The notes under the pieces were generated by a model. The model was given only the letters and a program-made list of their open reading frames with translations, had not been told where the DNA came from and ran no database searches. A stretch of 64,000 nt of DNA, taken from contig OX344765.1 of the NCBI GenBank assembly GCA_947034895.1, forward strand, positions 50,473,001-50,537,000, in the 5' to 3' direction. Shown here in pieces: positions 57,269 through 64,000 of the stretch. Position numbers and translations under genes: made by a program. This DNA comes from Rhytidiadelphus loreus (taxonomy: Eukaryota > Streptophyta > Bryopsida > Hypnales > Hylocomiaceae). Position 1 is the stretch's first letter; each line of letters starts with the position of its first letter.

Positions 57269-59274
57269 ACAAGTGTTATTGGACTTCCTACATTCTTCCT
57301 TGGATCCTAAGATTTTTGATCGTCCCTGTGTATATCTGGCCAAAAAATAAATGCTGATGAAATGGGTCGAGGAGGGCACATGAACTCAAATAGCACCCAG
57401 TCCGAGAGAGAAGGCCCGGCCTGTTGTGTGTAGACACATGTGTTAGCCAGAATGACTCAAGATTGTTGAGTACAGGACAATTCTGTCTTCTTACACCAAC
57501 CCTTTTATGCTCTCGTTGAGCAAGCCTGCGACTTGACTGTGTTCTAAAGCACCTTCAATTTTGACCAAAATTGACTGGGTACTAGCCAATCTTCATACAC
57601 TGAGGATGATTAGTGCTGTACCGTGTTCTGGATTGCATCTTTGGAGGAAACGAACCAGCGGTGACCTAAGTCTTGGCGGTTCTCGTTTCTTCAACTTCAG
57701 GTTGTCCTGCACCAGCTTGTACATTTGAAGAGATCAAGACTTGGTGAAGATCTCGGTAGACAGAATGAGAAGTGAGACTTCCCCTTGAATACATAGCTTC
57801 AAGAGTCTCTGTCCACATCTCCTCAGCAGGTTGTATATTACAAGTTGAAATTTCCGTGTAGGTATTTTGGTGTATGGTGTAGACTGCAGTTCAGAGGATC
57901 TTGTGGACCTTCCAGAAGATACTAGATCAATATGCAAGGAACTTGTCAATATTGCACAGCGGTGAAGTCCTTAAATCATGTAGGTGCTACATCTTTCTAC
58001 TTTACTCAGATCTGAAATAACTTCTGTGTGTTTTGATCTTTTTCAGACTCTGTTCGTCTCTGTCAAGGCTGTTGATTCTCATGCGTTTCAGAGAGGGTAG
58101 ACTGGCCTCCTGGCTGGTGCATTGCGTAGGCGAATGTAATCTTGGTGACTACTGTAGTGGAGATAAATATGATGGTAATGTTATTGTAAAATGCAGACAT
58201 TTGAAGTGAGCGCATTCTATCAGCATTTTGTTAACAGGTGATCATGATATGCTCGCGGTTGGCACTGTCATAAGCAGGAGCTCGTCTTTGTGGGGCCTTG
58301 ATCTGATGAAGAATACCTGCAGTGGCAGTCAAGAGAAGGCGGGAGCTGTTAGGAGAGAGGTGCAGCTACAATTTTGGTGTGAGTCGTGTTTCCTCTCTTT
58401 GGGCTATTGCCATCCGATCGATTTCCTTCATTGGGCAGGCTCGCTTCCCTGTTTGGATGATTACACCATTACAGCTTGCGCAATGCAGGAACGTAAGAAT
58501 ATTACTCTGGTAGTGCCTTTGTGGCATGTGATAGTCAAAGGTGTCTGCATTGTGACAAGATTGGTTGTTTTTTGTTGTTTTCGTACGGAATGTACGCTTC
58601 TTCAACGCGAGCGATCAAGTTCAATGTTCCCTCCAGCCATCGACAAGCTGTCAGTTGATCCTCTTCTGAAGTTGAATGATGTGAGACTGAGGGCATCAGG
58701 AACACTTCTGATGAAGCGACGAAGATTTTGGTCTGATATTTTTGCAGTTCTCTCCTTCGACTGATGCCTTTTCGACTTATCTTGCTACATTCCGTTATTG
58801 ACGTAATTATGCTTTGATCGTCACTAGCTGTTGGAACATGAAGTTGTCTATAGAGCAGGTTTACAGTGGCTAAGCTCTCTCATACTTAGTTGCTCTGATT
58901 CTTTCTGAGAGTTCATTATTAGACAGCTACACTGAAGGCAAGATGCCGTGGAGAGCAAGTTTTCAGACAATGAGCTTCGAAAATTGAGAAGAACAGAGAA
59001 TGTATCTTTTCACTCATTGTTTTGAGAATGATGTTAACACATTTGTCTTTTGTGACAATTGTAGTGCACGCATTTGGAATCTCCTGAATTCGCTTGACGC
59101 ACAGGTGGGTTTGATGCGAATTTCGGGGACCCTTGAAAAATACTTGTAGCCAATCACTTACAAAGGACTCACATTATGAATTGGCCGAGTTTAGAAAATA
59201 CATGCAAGGACAGGCCCATGACCACTGAGTTCTAGCTTCACTGTCCATTACCCTGTTTGCTGACATTTTTCAAC
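57269..59274 (+). other. 3' region of the BTB gene and end of the gene island
   Basis: Balanced base composition continues about 2 kb past the stop, longer than a typical 3' UTR. An open frame at 58228-58764 (178 codons from a TTG) resembles no known protein; its first internal ATG is at 58249. A spliced 3' UTR or an unrecognised non-coding transcript is possible. The sequence falls back to AT-rich at about 59270. Confidence 0.35.
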
Positions 59275-59750
59275 TAGATATGAAAGAAAAATTTTGTATT
59301 TATTTTTCAGAGATGAAAAAATGAAGAAATTTTATATCAAATACAAAATACATTAAAAAAAACTGAAATTTTCACTATAGATGTATAATAAACCAAAGTT
59401 ATTGTGTCATTCTATAATTAGAAAATCAACAAATCATGGTTATAAGCCCAAAGTTCATATTGCTATAAAATACTGAAATTTATGATTTTTTCAAAATTTT
59501 CAATTGGAGTAGAAAGTGTAGTGGATAAGATACATTTCATTAGTTGGACTCAAATTCAAAAATACCACTTTTATGGCTAAAATTCCCATCAAGAGTAAAT
59601 AGTAAGAAATGGCATGAATACACTATAAGGGTGATTCATGGATTAAACATCTTCTTTAGAAAAGTCACCAAGATCATAATGCAGGACTTTACAAAACTAT
59701 TCACTGAAAATGTACTCAAGTACCTTCCAAATAAATTAATTGGATGAAAA
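59275..59750 (-). repeat. Dispersed repeat bordering the BTB gene island, right copy
   Basis: Reverse complement of the family seen at 51900-52385. Landmarks read on the plus strand: ATAAGCCCAAAGTTCATATT near 59441, TGGACTCAAATTCAAAAATA near 59544, GAGTAAATAGTAAGAAATGG near 59592 and ATTCACTGAAAATGTACTCA near 59699. No gene is present; the 67-residue frame at 59544 is accidental. Confidence 0.7.
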
Positions 59751-60397
59751 AATATATTTTTTCCATCCTCCAATCTCAGTTGAGGTCATCCATCAAACAT
59801 TTTGTGTCCACAATATCAATACAAGATTAACCTTGTTACACCACAACAACAAAATAGTTGATGAATGACTTTCAGGATTATTGTAGAGATGAAGAATTCA
59901 CCTATTGGTCCACAAATTGAATCATTTTTGGCAAAGTACCTTGGTAATAGGTCTTGTCCTTCTAGGGTTAAATTATAAAGGGTCACTTTGACATCCCCTC
60001 TCTTTATCCCATTAATGCTCCAACATTCTAATTCTGAATGATGAATGTAGAGGTTCTAGGAACTTTTTAGACTACAAAACTTCTCATTCCTCCAAACCAA
60101 TGTTTGAATTTTATTTTTAATTCTATATGTAATTGAGATAAATAATATATGTTTATAAAGATATAAGCAAAAATATGCAAAATTTTTAAAAAGGATTTAA
60201 GTGCTCAAGGATTATACTACCTCATTAAGCCATCACCTCCAACGTCTTGACCTTGAGTAGTTTTCTCCAAGGCTTCTTGCTTGATTGTAGAGAAGCCTTG
60301 CCTTTTTTAGCTTGTGTACAACTTCCATTTGATCAAGATAGTTGTTGACTTCCAAGTAATTTATTTGACTATTTCTAAGGCCTAGAAATGGTTCTTG
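59751..60397. other. AT-rich intergenic DNA, nothing identified
   Basis: No protein-like frame or repeat terminus was supported here. Confidence 0.4.
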
Positions 60398-60421
60398 ATG
60401 AGATCATATTAGTAGAAAGGT

Positions 60422-60543
60422 GGTATTAGGGACCCAAACTACAATGCAAGAGCATGGTTCTAGAGACCCATTTGGGACCAAGCTAGTGCCCAAATGGGTC
60501 TTTAGAATCATGCTCTTGCACTGTAGTTTGGGTCTCCAAGACC
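60422..60543 (+). other. Near-perfect 122-nt hairpin, miRNA-precursor-like or tiny foldback element
   Basis: Positions 60422-60476 pair with 60489-60543 around a 12-nt loop. The core stem GACCCAAACTACAATGCAAG then AGCATGGTTC has only a few non-Watson-Crick positions over about 45 bp, two of which are G.U pairs if transcribed from the plus strand. Weaker complementarity extends outward to about 60398 and 60567. The size and pairing suit a plant miRNA precursor, but a minimal inverted-repeat transposon would look the same. Confidence 0.6.
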
Positions 60544-60567
60544 ATTTTATTACTAGTCTCATTATTA

Positions 60568-62135
60568 GTTTAGATGTAATGTACATATGGATGTGCAATT
60601 AAATCTTATCTTAGGTTGTCATTTTTCATTAGAATGTTGGCATGACCCTTAAAAGTCATAGCCCTTGTAGAAATATTCAAATTTGTTTAAAGCATACTTA
60701 CCTTTTGATTACCAAAACTTGTTTTATTTCAAAGAATTGTTGTTTGAAAGTTCATACCATCCATACAATTACAATTTCAATTTGCTAAAATGGTATATTG
60801 AATCCTTTACGCCCTAGTTCAATGGATGGACATTGCGAGGCCTCACATTACTAAAAGAAGGAAGTTTAATTTAGTCTAAAAGATTGGTACGAATGAAGCA
60901 TATATTACAAATGGTTCAACTATCTAAGCTTCATGAACCTAGACACCTAATTCCATCCTTAATGCCTTTATTAGGGTATAGACCTTGTAAAGAACCAACA
61001 TGTTCATTTTTCCAATAAATTCTCAAGTCAAAATATGATGAAGCAATCACTTAACCCCACTATAGTTGGATGGATTATATTGTGGTCAACACCCCCACCA
61101 ACTTTCGAGTTTGAATTCATGGCCCCAAAAGACCCACTAGATTTAAAATGAAAATTGGGATACAAGTGCTACAATGCATTATAGGCTAGAGGTCAGATGA
61201 CACTTGGGCACCAAGTGCACATGACATAACTCACCATGCCATTACATCACAAAGTTACATATAAGATAACCGTTCCTAGAAAATCTAAGGTAGGAAAAGA
61301 AAATACTCAAAGGAATCTAAACTAGGTGTCGTGGGCTAAGGTCAAAGTATGTTTTTTTGTCATCCAAATATAGAAAGTCTAACCCTCAAGATGTTGGCAC
61401 ATCTGTTCAATGTTGGCATATGTGAGCATAAATTTATCCACCCTTGCTAATTAAATGTGCACAACTAAATTCTGTAATTTATGCTTTGTAGGTGCCTAGG
61501 CATTTTCCATTGTGCCTTCAAAGGAAAGGAATCTTTTCTAAGTGCCTACATGTCACAAATTTGCAAAAGAACCAATCCAAACCTAACTCAATTGCAATTT
61601 TTAGCCAAAAGGCCGAACTAACCAAGGCCACTGTGTTTTTTAGTCCAAGAGTTCACAATCTAAATTTAAAAATTCTAATTTGAAGATCAGTTCATGCCAT
61701 TTCTAAAAACATAAAATGCATTGAAATCTGACACTCTAAAGAAAAGTTACAACTAGATGAAGTTTAACATTAGAAATGGCTATTTAAATTTCATCCATTC
61801 TTTTATACCAACTGCTAAATTCAATTTAACTTGGGATTTCAGCTCTACTTTTAAGTAGAAAACTTATAACTAAATACATGGTCACATATGGTTAGCATTT
61901 TACCTAAGCCCACAATAACTTTCAAAAATTTACCCGGAGTTAAATTGAAATTCCTTGCCAACATGGCACTCCCATGTTTTCTTAGATATTCTATAGAACA
62001 CTCTTATGTTTTTTGTGACATCTCCTAGAGCATGAATGTTGCACATGACTAACCTTGTTTTGCACCAATCGTCCACGCGTTTTCTGCAACATCTACCTAA
62101 ATTTGAATTCCCATAGCCACAATTCCATCTTTTTG
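60568..62135. other. AT-rich intergenic DNA
   Basis: No gene was supported. 62075-62135 resembles 45285-45330 (CCCATAG..CAATtCCATCTT), so an old repeat continues on both sides of the short element that begins at 62136. Confidence 0.4.
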
Positions 62136-62392
62136 CATTAGATGGGATTCTGTGAATTTGAAGGCTGCGAGTTCCCATGCATTTCCAAACGTTGGGAACT
62201 CCACTACACAGAATGCCGATGTGGTCGAGAGACAATCACATCAGCAATTTTTAAATATTTTTTTATATTTTTATATTTCAATTTTTCTTTTCAATTTTTT
62301 TCAATTTTTCTTTTTTCTGGCAACACAGGCTGGTTCCCAGCATCGAGAACTAGCCTAAAACGGCCCTCCCGAAGGTTGAATCCCATGTAATG
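62136..62392 (-). mobile_element. Short element with GC-rich subterminal blocks (copy 2)
   Basis: Terminal inverted repeats CATTAGATGGGATTC and GAATCCCATGTAATG. It contains GGCTGCGAGTTCCC (62162-62175) and CTAAAACGGCCCTCCC near 62353, the reverse of the blocks in 49455-49799. The flanks (CTTTTTG left, CTTTTG right) may be a target duplication. A related uninterrupted sequence at about 45310-45350 resembles the empty site. Confidence 0.65.
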
Positions 62393-64000
62393 CTTTTGTT
62401 CTTGAAGACATCCTCATTCACTTCTAACATCTAGAAAAACAAGGGCTCCTACTAGTGGTGTGATAAACATTTGAGTGGCTTCCACAACCTTCAACTTTGA
62501 ATACAAAAGAGTAATAGTGTGCCCTAAATTTTGCATGCCCATAACATATTTTACCACCTACTCTTCCTCCCCTTATCGAAAAAAAGAGCTTTCTACACTA
62601 TTTGCACAATTATGTAGTGCCATCAAAATGCCCTCGTAATGTACTACAAGGAACGCCACAATTATCACATGTTGAGGTCATTATGGAATAGCGTCTCTCA
62701 ATTCTCGTCTCAACCACAACAATTGCCCAGAGGCCTATAATTCCTTGCTTGTCCAATTGCCATTGATTTTGATTTTGGGTCTTGTATGCCTCTTAGAAAT
62801 ATATTGATCTAGAATAGTGTCATTATTTGAGAGTCTTTGGATGGCAATGGGCTTCCCCTATATCTTGATCCCACCCCACCAATGGCAATAAGAGTGTTTG
62901 GACTTATGGATGTAGGAAGGCTTTCAAATACTATAGTAGTTATATTGCTGCATGATGGATCTTGAAGTGGGCAAGATGTTGGACTTAGGTTGCACCGCCT
63001 TGGAGTTGTAGCAGAAAGGACTCCCAATCATAGATGCTCATATCTCTTCCTTGCACTCATCTAGTCTTTTCTTGACTTCATTGACAAGGATGCCAGATTT
63101 GAGCGGCACCTCCTTCACCAAAGTCACATTTCCTACATGCATTTGTATCATTGTTATGGAATTGTGCTCCATCTCTACTCCCTATTACAACTACGACAAT
63201 GAGACTACGAAATCATGGCAATAGACAACTAATTCTCCTCTAGCCTAGCTTGTGGCTCTCTATCAACTCCCATAATCTCTTGGCCAAGGTTTTTTGGAAT
63301 GTAGATGGACACAACCAAAGTTTTCTTATGTATAAGTACAATTGTCTCATTAAGGTATTTGTCTCTAAATATGTTCCCAATAGTTTTTGTATCCCCTATG
63401 ATGATATTGAGTGAAGCTTCCAACTCCATTTTGTATCTCTAGGTTTTTTTATATGATAATGAATTCCATTGTGTGTTGTATTCTTTACCATTGTCATCCC
63501 ATATGGATTGCATCTGGAAACTCTACTTGGAATTAAAAATGTGTTGGGTTTGGGTGATCAAGTATCCCCACACACCATTAAAGGGGAGTGTTGAAGACAC
63601 TGCTTTCCTAATCATAGTAGTTTTGCAATCACAATGGTTTTTTTAAATGAATCTGATTCAAATCTACGGCAGGGGATGGGTTTGGAATTCTTTTGGACAA
63701 GATCAACGGCTCTGGATATGTCTTGGGGGAGGATGGAGGCACATTGGTTTGTGCCTGTAATCACAGTAGATAGTTTATTAGCATGCATGCCATAAAGCAA
63801 ATCTGAAATCACAGCTTACAATCATCCAATCTAGGTAGCTCGAGGACCCCAAATCACCATTAGCTACAAGCTAAGTATGCACAATTAACATGCCTAAAAC
63901 TAACAAGCACTAGATCTAAAATTGTCCTAGCCGCAAGACCAAAAGCAAGCCTACTAAGACCACATTTGAGTTGTCTTGCTACAACCATAACTCCAATTAG
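62393..64000. other. AT-rich intergenic DNA with degenerate coding on the minus strand
   Basis: Between about 63430 and 62800 the minus strand reads in pieces as a protein-like sequence (MELEASLNIIIGDTK from 63429, then broken stretches including ASMIGSPFCYNS). Stops interrupt it and I do not recognise the family; a retroelement Gag is possible. The rest shows nothing I could support. Confidence 0.35.

Noticed and set aside
58228..58764. 178-codon frame as a third gene
   Set aside because: It starts at TTG, lacks any recognised domain and follows the BTB gene closely; reported only as an unexplained region.

Overview
This is a stretch of nuclear DNA from a land plant. The protein-coding parts sit in exons joined by GT..AG introns, and the genes match plant-specific families. 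The background is AT-rich and full of plant-type transposons (Ty1/copia, Ty3/gypsy, CACTA, short terminal-inverted-repeat elements). The very AT-rich intergenic DNA, sharply bounded GC-richer gene islands and only two genes in 64 kb fit a seedless plant such as a moss or lycophyte, but this is inference; no species marker is visible.

Layout. Bases 1-10390 are intergenic, built from diverged dispersed repeats, foldbacks and short inverted-repeat elements. A 3'-truncated Ty1/copia element on the minus strand occupies about 10392-13172. More AT-rich repeat DNA follows to 19190. From 19200 to 34250 lies one large plus-strand gene. I could assemble it into 14 coding exons (21599-33472) with an open frame of 2,524 residues. 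It encodes an AIPP2/PAIPP2-type chromatin reader with two PHD fingers, a CCHC knuckle, the AIPP2 SPOC-like domain, an RE/RS-rich tract and a C-terminal LxLxL motif. From 34300 to 52480 is a transposon graveyard: a 546-bp inverted-repeat element, gypsy Gag remnants on both strands, LTR fragments, foldbacks, a tRNA-derived SINE-like sequence, and a CACTA element with a matching 3-bp target duplication nested inside a decayed gypsy integrase. From about 52490 to 59270 is the second gene island. It holds a plus-strand BTB/POZ-domain gene of two coding exons (521 residues) with a long spliced-looking leader. The island is flanked by inverted copies of one repeat (about 51900-52385 and 59275-59750). 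From 59750 to 64000 is again intergenic and contains a near-perfect 122-nt hairpin and a second copy of a GC-rich-ended short element.

How it fits together. The two genes are probably independent. The first is expected to act in histone-reading transcriptional repression through RNA polymerase II phosphorylation control, by analogy with Arabidopsis AIPP2. The second belongs to a BTB family with poorly defined function. The most unusual structure is a 564-bp element at 5680-6243. It has CCC-type ends and TTAA duplications, and its empty target site is preserved in the opposite arm of the foldback it invaded. That behaviour resembles piggyBac-type elements, which are not a usual component of land-plant genomes.
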